Shown: positions 33,755 to 42,004 of the stretch, in pieces
Layout: each line of letters starts with the position of its first letter
Position numbering within the stretch: position 1 is the stretch's first letter
Assembly: GCF_002086675.1 (NCBI RefSeq)
Contig: NZ_MVIF01000024.1
Span: 1 to 62,674, forward strand
Source: Mycobacterium persicum
GTDB lineage: Bacteria; Actinomycetota; Actinomycetes; Mycobacteriales; Mycobacteriaceae
Direction: 5' to 3'
Length of the DNA stretch: 62,674 bases
Translations under genes and position numbers: made by a program
The notes under the pieces: generated by a model
Database searches by the model: none
What the model was told of the DNA's origin: nothing
The model's input: the letters and a program-made list of their open reading frames with translations, nothing else

Positions 33755-35311
33755 TCATCTCCTCTCAGAATCAGCGCTATTGCTGTTGCCGGACAACGCA
33801 AATCGGGGTACCGCGTCAACCAAAGCGGACAGCCGCCGACCGGCGCGCAGCACGGTGCGGTCGGGCCGGATGACCGCCGCCGTCACCCCACCGCGGTGTA
33901 ACCAGCGGGCAAGTTCGCTGCCTGGCGGTGCGTCGATGACCACGGCCCCCAGCGCGCAAAGCCGCTCACGCAGTTGGGAATCGGGTGTCTTGGTGGTGAC
34001 GAGGGCAAACTTTGTCCCGAGCACGGTGTCCACCCGCTCGCCCGACGGCAGGATTGCGTTGGGGCACAACGTTCCCGCGTGACGCCATCCGTCAAACGTC
34101 TTGTGTACCAAGGCGTTGCTGTGTAGTGCCGGCGTTCGGCTGTTGGTGAACAGCGACCGCAGCCCCGGGACCAGATGCAGCCGGGGCACCAGGGCACGGC
34201 GTACGGCGTCGCCCGCCCGCCCGCCGGCTGTCATGGACCATCCCATGGCCAATGCCAGTCCGATCATGTGCTGCGCGTGCGGCTTTCGCTCTTGTTCGTA
34301 GGTGTCGAGAACCGTGGCGGTCAGGTTCTCGGTCAGCACGCCGGCCAGCTTCCAGGCCAGATTGGCCGCGTCGCGTATTCCGGCGCCCATGCCCTGACCG
34401 ATGAACGGCGGAGTCAGATGAGCGGCGTCGCCGAGCAGAAAGACGTTGCCCTGGCGCCAGGTGTTGGCAACGGCGGCGCGGAACGTGTACTCGGCGACCC
34501 GCACCACCGACAGCCGGTCGGCCGGTACCGCGTTGACCCACGGGGAAAGCAGTGGATACAGGCTCGCCATGGTGGCGAAGTCAGCGGCGGTCTCGTCGGC
34601 CCGCAGCTGAAATTCCCAGCGGTACCGGTTTTCACCGATGCGCATGTAGGTGGCGGCCCGGTGCGGACTGCAGACCTGATGTACCCCGTCCCACTGGTCG
34701 ATCGCGGCGTCGGTCGCCACGTCGACGACCAGCCATCGTTGCGCAAAACGACGGTGACGCAGCACGGCACCGATCGAGGAGCGCACGACGCTGTTGGCGC
34801 CGTCGCAACCCAGGACGTAGCCGGTGTCGACGACGTGCTGCTCGCCGCTGCACCGATCGGTGTAGTTGAGCCGCACCAGGCCGGGCTCGCGCTGGCTGAC
34901 CTCGGTGACTTCGGCGTTGCCGCGAAGCGCAACACAGCTGTGCTTCTTGAGGTTTGCCCGCAGCAGTTCTTCCAGTTCCGGCTGGTCGAACATGTTGGCT
35001 TGCGGAAAGCCGTGCACGCTGTGCGCCGGATCGCGGTGGAACTGAGCCAGCGTCCGCAGATCCGGGTCGACCAGCCGCAGCCCCAGGGCCGGGCGCGAGA
35101 TCGCGGCGAACTCGTCACCGATTCCCAGCCAGGTGATGATCCGCCTGATCTCGTCGTCCAGGTGTACCGCCCGCGGTTGCGGGTAGACGCTTTCCCACCG
35201 GTCCAGCAGCAAGACGGGGATGCCGTACTGGGCCAGCAGGGTGGCCGCGGTGACCCCGGTAGGCCCGGCGCCGACGACGGCGACCGGCACGGATTCGGGT
35301 GCAGTGATCAC
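33755..35311 (-). CDS. FAD-dependent aromatic hydroxylase, MhpA-like
   Basis: The 518-residue protein has the flavin hydroxylase signatures: VAVVGAGPTGVTAATLLAQY (FAD, residues about 9-28), LLLDRWESVYPQPRAVHLDD, the DG motif in GCDGANSVVRS and the GD motif in FLLGDAAHLTPPFIGQGMGA. The PQPRAVHLDDE stretch resembles 3-(3-hydroxyphenyl)propionate hydroxylase (MhpA) and related enzymes that add a hydroxyl ortho to a phenol. The GTG at 35311 overlaps the FAH gene stop as GTGA. It would supply the catechol for the dioxygenase encoded two genes upstream. Confidence 0.85.
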   Translation of the reverse strand: MITAPESVPVAVVGAGPTGVTAATLLAQYGIPVLLLDRWESVYPQPRAVHLDDEIRRIITWLGIGDEFAAISRPALGLRLVDPDLRTLAQFHRDPAHSVHGFPQANMFDQPELEELLRANLKKHSCVALRGNAEVTEVSQREPGLVRLNYTDRCSGEQHVVDTGYVLGCDGANSVVRSSIGAVLRHRRFAQRWLVVDVATDAAIDQWDGVHQVCSPHRAATYMRIGENRYRWEFQLRADETAADFATMASLYPLLSPWVNAVPADRLSVVRVAEYTFRAAVANTWRQGNVFLLGDAAHLTPPFIGQGMGAGIRDAANLAWKLAGVLTENLTATVLDTYEQERKPHAQHMIGLALAMGWSMTAGGRAGDAVRRALVPRLHLVPGLRSLFTNSRTPALHSNALVHKTFDGWRHAGTLCPNAILPSGERVDTVLGTKFALVTTKTPDSQLRERLCALGAVVIDAPPGSELARWLHRGGVTAAVIRPDRTVLRAGRRLSALVDAVPRFALSGNSNSADSERR

Positions 35312-36246
35312 TGGTAGCGCACCGCCGTACGTTGGGTGCCGAGGTCGATCGCGCCGTCGTCGGTGGCGACGGTGGCCTCGACGACGTCGCCGTCGTGCAG
35401 GTACTTGGGATTGCCCAGTTGGCGTTTGAAGAAGGCTTTCCACTTGACCGCGGGCGGCAGTAGCGAACTGACGAGCTGGACGGGTTTCGCGGGAGCGGAC
35501 AGCGCGGTGCCCACCGGGGTGCCGGTCAGTACGAGATCTCCGGGCTGCAGGTGCTGAAACCGCGCCAGCCCCTGCAGGGCCTGCAGCGGCGAATAGATCA
35601 TGTCGCCGGCCACCCGCATGTCTTGGCGCAGTTCACCGTTGACCCGCAGCCGCAGCCGCAACTCGCCGAAGCGCCCGAGCTCACCGGCATCCAGCAGCAC
35701 CAGCGCGGGGCCCACCGGGGTGAACGTCGGATACGACTTGGCTTCGTAGAACTGTGTTTTGGGGAGCTGAATGTCGCGTGCCGACACGTCGTTGGCCACC
35801 ACCAGGCCGGCGACGTAGTCGGTCCAATTGGCGGCTGTGACGGTGGTGCCGACGGGCAACTCCCGGCCGATGACCAACCCGATCTCGACCTCGTAGTCCA
35901 AGAACTGGACGTGTGCCGGCTTGACGATGTCATCGAACGGCCCGCTGATCGAACCCGACGCCTTGCGAAAGAAGGTCAGCGGAGTCGAATTCGGGTCCAT
36001 GCCGGAGTCTTTGACGTGTGAGGCGAAGTTGGTCATCTGCGCCACCACCCGGCAGGGCGTCGTCACCGGCGACATCAGCCGCAGGCCGTCCACCCCGACG
36101 CGCTCACCGCCGGTCGCGGCGGCGTCGATGTCAGCTCGGTCGGCCAGCAACTCGCCGGTGCTTACCGCGGCGGTATCGACTTTGGTTGCGCCGTCGGAGG
36201 TTTGCACCCACCAGGCGTCTGTGGTGCGCAGGATCGAGACGCTCAT
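35308..36246 (-). CDS. Fumarylacetoacetate hydrolase family protein
   Basis: The 312-residue protein has an N-terminal SPVTTPCRVVAQMTNFASHV segment and the FAH core: VQFLDYEVEIGLVIGRELP with metal-binding acidic residues, VVANDVSARDIQ, and DLVLTGTPVGTA. Members cleave or isomerise ring-fission products in aromatic degradation. It lies between the extradiol dioxygenase and the hydroxylase with ATGA and GTGA overlaps on either side. It probably acts after ring cleavage. Confidence 0.87.
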   Translation of the reverse strand: MSVSILRTTDAWWVQTSDGATKVDTAAVSTGELLADRADIDAAATGGERVGVDGLRLMSPVTTPCRVVAQMTNFASHVKDSGMDPNSTPLTFFRKASGSISGPFDDIVKPAHVQFLDYEVEIGLVIGRELPVGTTVTAANWTDYVAGLVVANDVSARDIQLPKTQFYEAKSYPTFTPVGPALVLLDAGELGRFGELRLRLRVNGELRQDMRVAGDMIYSPLQALQGLARFQHLQPGDLVLTGTPVGTALSAPAKPVQLVSSLLPPAVKWKAFFKRQLGNPKYLHDGDVVEATVATDDGAIDLGTQRTAVRYQ

Positions 36247-37373
36247 GAGTTGGCGGCTTTGATCAGGCCGATCAGCCGGCGGGAATCGAATTCGTTGTCG
36301 GCGCGCAAGCCGCGGAGCATCGACAGCGCTTCTCGCGGTAGGGATTTGAGGTCGGCACCGAGGAAGTCTTTGGTCGCGCGCGGGCCCCATTGGGCAAGGC
36401 CGGAAGCTGTGAACGGCGCCCAGCCGGGTTCCAGCGTGCAGTCGAACATGTCGCCGTCGGTGAAGTGCTCGACGAGCAGCCCTTCCGGGTCGCGCCAGTA
36501 GTCGAAGAGCTGGCTGCCCTGGATGTGGCGGCCGATACCCCATGACCGGCGATACCCGCAGTCGGCCAGGTATTGCCCGCCGGCTGCCAGCGAATCCAGG
36601 TCGCAGACTTGATAGGCGGAATGCACGTAGCGGTTGGCCGGACCCAATGTGAGCGCCAGCGTGTGGTGGTCGGTGGGCGTCATGCCGCGATCGCAGCGGA
36701 TGAAGCTCATGACCGGTCCGCGGTTGCGTTGATCCGGGTAGTACAGGAAGTCGCTGACGATCATCCCGAGCGTGTCGAGGTACCAGTTGAGTGTCTGCAG
36801 GTAGGTGGTGGTCTGCAGGACCAGGTGTCCGAGCCGTTGCACGGTGGCCGGGCGCCGGGGCGGCCGTTGGGTGGCGTTGACGCGCTGCACTTCGTGCCCG
36901 GTGTTGAAGGTGTGCGGCGGCGGTGACGGCAGCGGTTCCAACGGGTGGGTGCCTGCCACCACGCGGACCGTGAGCCCGCCCGGATCGGTCAGGTCGACGG
37001 AGACGCCGCCGAGCGTTTGGGGCAGCCGCTGGGGGGTCCGTCCGGTTGCGTCGGACAGTCGCAGCAGGTCGTCCTTGTCCTGGGCGGTGAATGCCGCGCC
37101 GACCAGTCGGGACCGCTGGCCGCGCCGGATGAGGATGCACGGCGATCCGGCGTCGGTCCCACGCAGCTGCAGCTCGTCGGGGGTGCGTGCGGAGACGGCG
37201 AAGCCGAACGCCGCAGCGAACGCCCCGGCGCGGTTCAGGTCGGGCTTCTCGAACTCCAGCCAGGCGATGTCGTGAACCTTGATCACCGGGTTGCGCGAAC
37301 GTCCGGGGTGCTCGCCTGCGCGAGCGCCCTGCTCGCTGTGCAAATTGTTGTGGGCAGCCAGATCGTATGTCAC
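36243..37373 (-). CDS. Extradiol ring-cleavage dioxygenase (VOC family)
   Basis: The 376-residue protein has two glyoxalase-fold halves, as in type I extradiol dioxygenases. The second half shows the iron ligands: His in RLGHLVLQTT, His in TPTDHHTLALTLG, and Glu in GLLVEHFTDGDMF. It would open a catechol ring next to the hydroxyls. A GGAGG seven bases before the GTG at 37373 sets the start; a longer frame begins 39 bases upstream. It is the first gene of the aromatic operon and lies just behind a strong palindrome. Confidence 0.83.
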   Translation of the reverse strand: MTYDLAAHNNLHSEQGARAGEHPGRSRNPVIKVHDIAWLEFEKPDLNRAGAFAAAFGFAVSARTPDELQLRGTDAGSPCILIRRGQRSRLVGAAFTAQDKDDLLRLSDATGRTPQRLPQTLGGVSVDLTDPGGLTVRVVAGTHPLEPLPSPPPHTFNTGHEVQRVNATQRPPRRPATVQRLGHLVLQTTTYLQTLNWYLDTLGMIVSDFLYYPDQRNRGPVMSFIRCDRGMTPTDHHTLALTLGPANRYVHSAYQVCDLDSLAAGGQYLADCGYRRSWGIGRHIQGSQLFDYWRDPEGLLVEHFTDGDMFDCTLEPGWAPFTASGLAQWGPRATKDFLGADLKSLPREALSMLRGLRADNEFDSRRLIGLIKAANS

Positions 37374-37395
37374 CAGACATCCTCCAGAACTAGAA

Positions 37396-37431
37396 ACTGA
37401 CGATATCTTCACTCACGAAGCTATCATCAGT
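37396..37431. promoter_or_regulatory. Long quasi-palindromic operator before the aromatic operon
   Basis: ACTGACGATATCTTC at 37396-37410 and GAAGCTATCATCAGT at 37417-37431 are inverted copies matching at 13 of 15 positions, with a six-base spacer. The site lies 23-58 bases upstream of the dioxygenase start, where a repressor or activator would act. Which regulator binds it is unknown; a TetR gene is encoded 7 kb away. Confidence 0.6.
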
Positions 37432-37515
37432 CAAGTGGTTCTGAAGAAAAATTCAAAACTGTGTTGACGCGGCTGATCACGCCGCGCCGCGCCCGCGGTC
37501 GGCTGAACCGGCGGT

Positions 37516-38232
37516 TCAGGCGGCGTCGTGGAAAATCAGACCCAACGCGTAGCGTTCCCCCGAATGCACCACCGAGATACCGTGTCGTACCGGTGCGGCC
37601 GACCACCCGCGAGCCGAGGGAACCGGGCGGTCCCGAGTGGTGAATGCGTACCCATACCCTTGCGGCAATTGCGTTGCGGTGCCGCGTGATTGGGCTCGGT
37701 ACCGCTGCTCGACCAGGAGGAACTCGCCGCCGGTGTAATCAGTGGCGGGGTCGCTGAGGTTGATCACCACCTGAAGCGGAAACACCAAGTCGCCGTAGAG
37801 ATCGCGGTGCAGGGCGTTCCAATCCCCGGTGCGATATCGCAACAGCAGCGCGGTGGGCTTGGTCTGGCCGGCGGCATGGCACATCTGCAGCCATTCGTCC
37901 AAGGTGTCCGGCCAGGGGCTGTCCCTGCCCAGTTTGGCCCACCAGTCCCGGGCGATGGTCAGCAGCCGCGGATACAAGGCGTGCTTGAGCTGCTCGAGAG
38001 GCTCCGGGTAGGGCCGTCGAAAGTAGCGGTATTCGCCGGCGCCATAGCGGTGGCGCTCCATGTCGACGGTCTTGCGGAACAGGTCGTCCTGGGTATACAG
38101 CCTGCGGAGGCGCGCCGCCTCGGTGGCCGTGACCAGCCTGGGTAGCAAAGCGCCGCCGTGGGCGCTGAGCTGTACGGCGATGGCGTCCCAGTCGCCGGAG
38201 TCGGCGCGGGTTTGCCACCTGGTCGACGACAT
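37516..38232 (-). CDS. 2-oxoglutarate/Fe(II) oxygenase-like protein (probably Rv2227 counterpart)
   Basis: The 238-residue protein contains ALHRDLYGDLVFPLQVVINL (HxD iron motif), GGEFLLVEQ, and a later His in VRHGISVVHSGERYALGLIF followed by a basic residue. This is the pattern of the double-stranded beta-helix oxygenases. It is next to rnpB and divergent from it; from memory Rv2227 occupies that place. The substrate is unknown. Confidence 0.72.
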   Translation of the reverse strand: MSSTRWQTRADSGDWDAIAVQLSAHGGALLPRLVTATEAARLRRLYTQDDLFRKTVDMERHRYGAGEYRYFRRPYPEPLEQLKHALYPRLLTIARDWWAKLGRDSPWPDTLDEWLQMCHAAGQTKPTALLLRYRTGDWNALHRDLYGDLVFPLQVVINLSDPATDYTGGEFLLVEQRYRAQSRGTATQLPQGYGYAFTTRDRPVPSARGWSAAPVRHGISVVHSGERYALGLIFHDAA

Positions 38233-38350
38233 CGATCCGCACCTCCCGTCGTCTCATGCTGCCGGGGCAGACGATATCGAAACGATATTGCTCGCGGCGG
38301 CCAAACGCACGCTGGCCTTGGAATATGCGCAGGAGGTACGGTGTTGGTCG

Positions 38351-38772
<422 letters not shown>

Positions 38773-38805
38773 GCTCGCGCCCCACCGGGATTTGCCTCGC
38801 GCGGC

Positions 38806-40395
38806 TCAAGGTCGTGCTTTGCGCACCGCTTTGTCGAGTTTGCGCAGCGCCGCACCGAGCTGTGCCCGGCAGCTTTCGGCAAGATCGCTTTCCTGCTGAT
38901 AGAGCAGCCCGTAGGTGAAGGTGTCCTCACCCGCGGCATGCGCGGCTGCGGTCTGTTCGAGCAGATGTTCCCGGCTGACGACACTGTCTTGATGATCTCC
39001 GAGCAACGTCTGGACGGCCTTTGCCTGCTGGGCCACCCCGTTGGCTCCGGTAGCCGCCGCGGTATAGCGTAATCGCTTGGCGCGCTTGCGGATTCGGTGC
39101 AGGGCCTCGTTGGGGTGGATTACTGCGGCCGCGCCGTCCTCGGCCTGCTCGGGCGCTTCGCCTGCCGCGTGGGCGGCCCGCGCCGCCTTGGCGGCGTTGG
39201 CGGCTTTCTTGACGCGGCGGTAGGCCGCGTCGATGGTGGGCGGGGCCGGCTCGGGCCCCGGTCCGAGTGTGGTCACGGGGTATTCGGCCACCATCGCGTC
39301 GAGAGCGTCCAATAGCCGGAAGTATCGCTTCGAGCGCATCGCGATCAGCGACCGTCGCCATCCCGTCTGATATCGCCGACGGGCACCCTCGACGAGGCGG
39401 TCGCGCACCGGCCCGCGCACCAGCTCCGGGTCCAGCCCGTCCAGTTCGCGTTGATAGCGCTCGGCGAGCACCTCGGCGTCACGCGCCACCCCCAAAACAC
39501 CGGCGAGCTCACGCAGTTCGTCGAGAACCCACGCGCCGTCGGCCAATCCGAACGAATCCGGGGCCTCCCGCAGCAGGCTGCGGATCTTGCGGGTGGTCAC
39601 CCGCATCTGGTGCACCGAGTCGTCGACGTCGGCGCGCACCGCGCGATCCCACGTCAGCAGCTCTTCCACGTGCTGGGCCACCGCCCGGTGGACCGGATCC
39701 ACCGCCCGGTGGACCGGATCCACCGGCGCCGGGCCGCGCGCCGACGGTGACGTCCGGCCCAGCACCCGGGCCAGCTTGGAGCCGTGCCCGGCGGGGGCGG
39801 CCCCGGCGTCCAGCAACCGGTTACTGAGCCGGTTGAGCAGCTCGTCACCGGCGGCTCCGATCGCGTCGATGAGCTCGAGTTCCCATTCCCGCCACTGCTG
39901 TTCGGCGGGCCCGGCATCGGAGTCGTCGGCTTGTCCGGCCGACCACGCGGTGACGTGGTCGTTGCAGAATTCGGCCAACGCGGTGCCGTCGGCGGCGTAG
40001 AGAAACTGGCTTTCCCGCCTGGTGGTGATCCGCGCGACCGGCTCGACGGGACGGTCACGGACGATCGCCAGCACCACATCCAGCAATTCCGCCGGCACGG
40101 CGTCCTCACCGGTGATCGGGGCATGGATCTCGGTTCGGGTGTCCGGCCCGGCCGGCAACTTCAGGTGCCAACCGGCGTCGGGGCCGCCGGTCCGGCGTCG
40201 CAGGGTGATCCGGTTGCGGGCCAGATCCTGTGCGGGGGTGTCGAAGTACACCGCGTCGAGCTCCTGGGGCGGCTTCTTCTCGACCCGGGCCACGGCCGCA
40301 ATGCCGTCAAACGACGGCGACACCGTCGACTCGACGACGTCGAACTTGCGCTCGACCTCCAGCTGACGCGCCATCTTCGGCGCAGGTACGGGCAT
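38806..40395 (-). CDS. CYTH and CHAD domain protein (Rv2226-like)
   Basis: The 529-residue protein begins with a CYTH triphosphate tunnel domain (QLEVERKFDV, residues about 9-200, with WHLKLPAG) and continues with a CHAD domain rich in conserved His and basic residues (DDSVHQMRVTTRKIRSLLRE, and NEALHRIRKRAKRLRYTAAA). CHAD domains bind polyphosphate and CYTH domains act on polyphosphate or nucleotide triphosphates. GGAGG at 40400-40404 supports the ATG at 40395 over a start 66 bases upstream. A 21-base tandem duplication sits inside it. Confidence 0.87.
   Translation of the reverse strand: MPVPAPKMARQLEVERKFDVVESTVSPSFDGIAAVARVEKKPPQELDAVYFDTPAQDLARNRITLRRRTGGPDAGWHLKLPAGPDTRTEIHAPITGEDAVPAELLDVVLAIVRDRPVEPVARITTRRESQFLYAADGTALAEFCNDHVTAWSAGQADDSDAGPAEQQWREWELELIDAIGAAGDELLNRLSNRLLDAGAAPAGHGSKLARVLGRTSPSARGPAPVDPVHRAVDPVHRAVAQHVEELLTWDRAVRADVDDSVHQMRVTTRKIRSLLREAPDSFGLADGAWVLDELRELAGVLGVARDAEVLAERYQRELDGLDPELVRGPVRDRLVEGARRRYQTGWRRSLIAMRSKRYFRLLDALDAMVAEYPVTTLGPGPEPAPPTIDAAYRRVKKAANAAKAARAAHAAGEAPEQAEDGAAAVIHPNEALHRIRKRAKRLRYTAAATGANGVAQQAKAVQTLLGDHQDSVVSREHLLEQTAAAHAAGEDTFTYGLLYQQESDLAESCRAQLGAALRKLDKAVRKARP
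39678..39719. repeat. 21-base tandem duplication inside the CYTH-CHAD gene
   Basis: Two exact copies of a 21-base unit (CCACCGCCCGGTGGACCGGA plus T) are adjacent. The frame is kept, so seven residues (DPVHRAV) appear twice in the linker before the CHAD domain. It looks like recent replication slippage. Confidence 0.8.
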
Positions 40396-40625
40396 TTCGC
40401 CTCCGGTGACAGCGCGTCGCCGCGGTCGTACATCGTGGATAGGCCTCATAGAGAGTGCCACACCCGGGGTTGGCCGCCCGGCCCAGCCTCGGGTCCGGCT
40501 GATACGGCATGTTGGTCGATGCGTGTCGCCGGAACCACTTATCGTTTGCGGTGCGGGCCACCGCGGCGGCTCGGCTGTGGGAGGCCGATCGGATCCCCTT
40601 CGGATCCCTGACGAAGGAGTTGTCG

Positions 40626-40991
40626 ATGTTGTTGTTGGGTTGTGCCCAGTCCGGCGTGGTCGCCGGCGGGCTGGGCGCCGGTGCGATCAGCGCCGCGATG
40701 CTGTTGGGCGGCATCGGGTCGGCCTGGGCGGATCCGGGCGACCCCGCGCCGCCACCGCCGAATTGCACGGCAGCCGACCTGGCCGGGGTTTCGGCGGGGG
40801 TGGCGGCGGCGACCTCCGCCTATCTGTTCACCCATCCAGACGTCAACGACTACTTCACCAGCCTCAAGGGTCAGCCCCGCGAGGATATCCGTGACCAGCT
40901 GCAGCAGTACATGGATGCCAACCCGGCGGTTCATGCCGACCTGCAGGGCATTCGCCAGCCGCTGACCGACTTCCGGAACCGGTGCCAGTGA
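40626..40991 (+). CDS. Exported hemophore-like heme-binding protein
   Basis: The 121-residue protein has a signal peptide (GGLGAGAISAAMLLGGIGSA, cut after SAWA). The mature part has two Cys that may pair (PNCTAAD and the final NRCQ) and YLFTHPDVNDYFTSLKG. This fits the small mycobacterial hemophore-related family that includes Rv0203, where conserved aromatic and His residues bind heme. AGGAG eight bases before the ATG at 40626 sets the start. There is no iron-box palindrome upstream that I can see. Confidence 0.7.
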   Translation: MLLLGCAQSGVVAGGLGAGAISAAMLLGGIGSAWADPGDPAPPPPNCTAADLAGVSAGVAAATSAYLFTHPDVNDYFTSLKGQPREDIRDQLQQYMDANPAVHADLQGIRQPLTDFRNRCQ

Positions 40992-41013
40992 CGACCCAGA
41001 ACATCGAGAAGAC

Positions 41014-41868
41014 CTAGAAGCAGTGCTCCTCGGCGGGGAAGGCCCCGCCGGCCACCTCGTCGGCGTATTGCCTTGCAGCGCGGCGTAATTCGCCCGCAAT
41101 GTCGGCGTAGCGCTTGACGAAGCGGGCGGCCTTGCCGCCGCTGAGACCGGCCATGTCCTGCCAGACCAGGACCTGGCCGTCGCAGTTGGGCCCGGCTCCG
41201 ATTCCGACCGTCGGAATGGTCAGCTTGCCGGTGATCTGGGTGGCCAGCTCGGCCGGCACCATCTCCATCACCACCGCGAACGCTCCGGCTTCGGCGACGG
41301 CGATCGCATCCGCCACGGTCTGCTCGGCGGCGTCGCCGCGGCCCTGCACCCGGAACCCGCCCAGAGTATTGACGCTTTGCGGGGTGAAGCCGATGTGGGC
41401 CATCACCGGGATGCCCGCCGCGCTCAGGCAGGCGATCTGCCCGGCCACCCGCTCGCCGCCTTCCAGCTTGACCGCGTGCGCGCCGCCTTCCTTCATGAAC
41501 CGGGTGGCCGCGGCCAGCGCGGCGGTGGGTCCGGCCTCGTAGCTGCCGAACGGCAGGTCGGCGACCACCAGTGCGTGCGGGGCGCCCCGCGCGACGCCGC
41601 GGACCAGCGGGATCAGCTCGTCGACCGAGATCGGCACCGTGGTGTCGTAGCCGTAGACGACGTTAGCGGCCGAATCGCCGATCAGCAGCACCGGAATGCC
41701 GGCGTCGTCGAAGACCCTCGCGGTCGAGTAGTCGTAGGCCGTGAGCATGGCCCACTTGTGGCCTTCGGCCTTCCATTTCTGCAGGTGGTGGGTGCGGATC
41801 TTGGTTCGTGGCGCGGCCGGGTCGGCGGGCGTCGACGGGCCGGCGCCGTAGATATTCTGCTCAGACAT
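41014..41868 (-). CDS. panB: 3-methyl-2-oxobutanoate hydroxymethyltransferase
   Basis: The 284-residue enzyme adds a hydroxymethyl group from methylene-THF to ketoisovalerate, the first step of pantothenate synthesis. Family motifs are [52 protein letters not shown], and [16 protein letters not shown]. The TIM barrel is complete. MSEQNIYG is the usual start; another ATG precedes it by three bases. It is divergent from the wax-ester synthase gene. Confidence 0.93.
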   Translation of the reverse strand: MSEQNIYGAGPSTPADPAAPRTKIRTHHLQKWKAEGHKWAMLTAYDYSTARVFDDAGIPVLLIGDSAANVVYGYDTTVPISVDELIPLVRGVARGAPHALVVADLPFGSYEAGPTAALAAATRFMKEGGAHAVKLEGGERVAGQIACLSAAGIPVMAHIGFTPQSVNTLGGFRVQGRGDAAEQTVADAIAVAEAGAFAVVMEMVPAELATQITGKLTIPTVGIGAGPNCDGQVLVWQDMAGLSGGKAARFVKRYADIAGELRRAARQYADEVAGGAFPAEEHCF

Positions 41869-41961
41869 CATTGTCCCTAGGTGTTGGTCGGGTCGATCCT
41901 CGTGGCCCAGCTCGGGTCCCCGGGTTCGTCTTGACACTCACAGTCTGCCATCTCTTCGGCG

Positions 41962-41971
41962 TAGATACACT
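41962..41971 (+). promoter_or_regulatory. Possible -10 element for the wax-ester synthase gene
   Basis: TAGATACACT contains TACACT, a good mycobacterial -10 hexamer, 34-39 bases before the ATG at 42005. No -35 at proper spacing is obvious; TTGACA at 41931 is too far. Confidence 0.3.
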
Positions 41972-42004
41972 GTGGGACCCCGTGAATCGGCTTACCATCG
42001 GCGG

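Noticed and set aside
35308..37380. A 690-residue frame joining the FAH protein to upstream sequence
   Set aside because: The extra N-terminal part is antiphase to the extradiol dioxygenase, and an ATG overlapping that gene's stop gives a normal FAH protein.
36243..37412. The longer start of the dioxygenase at 37412
   Set aside because: GGAGG sits seven bases before the GTG at 37373, and the extra residues have no family similarity.
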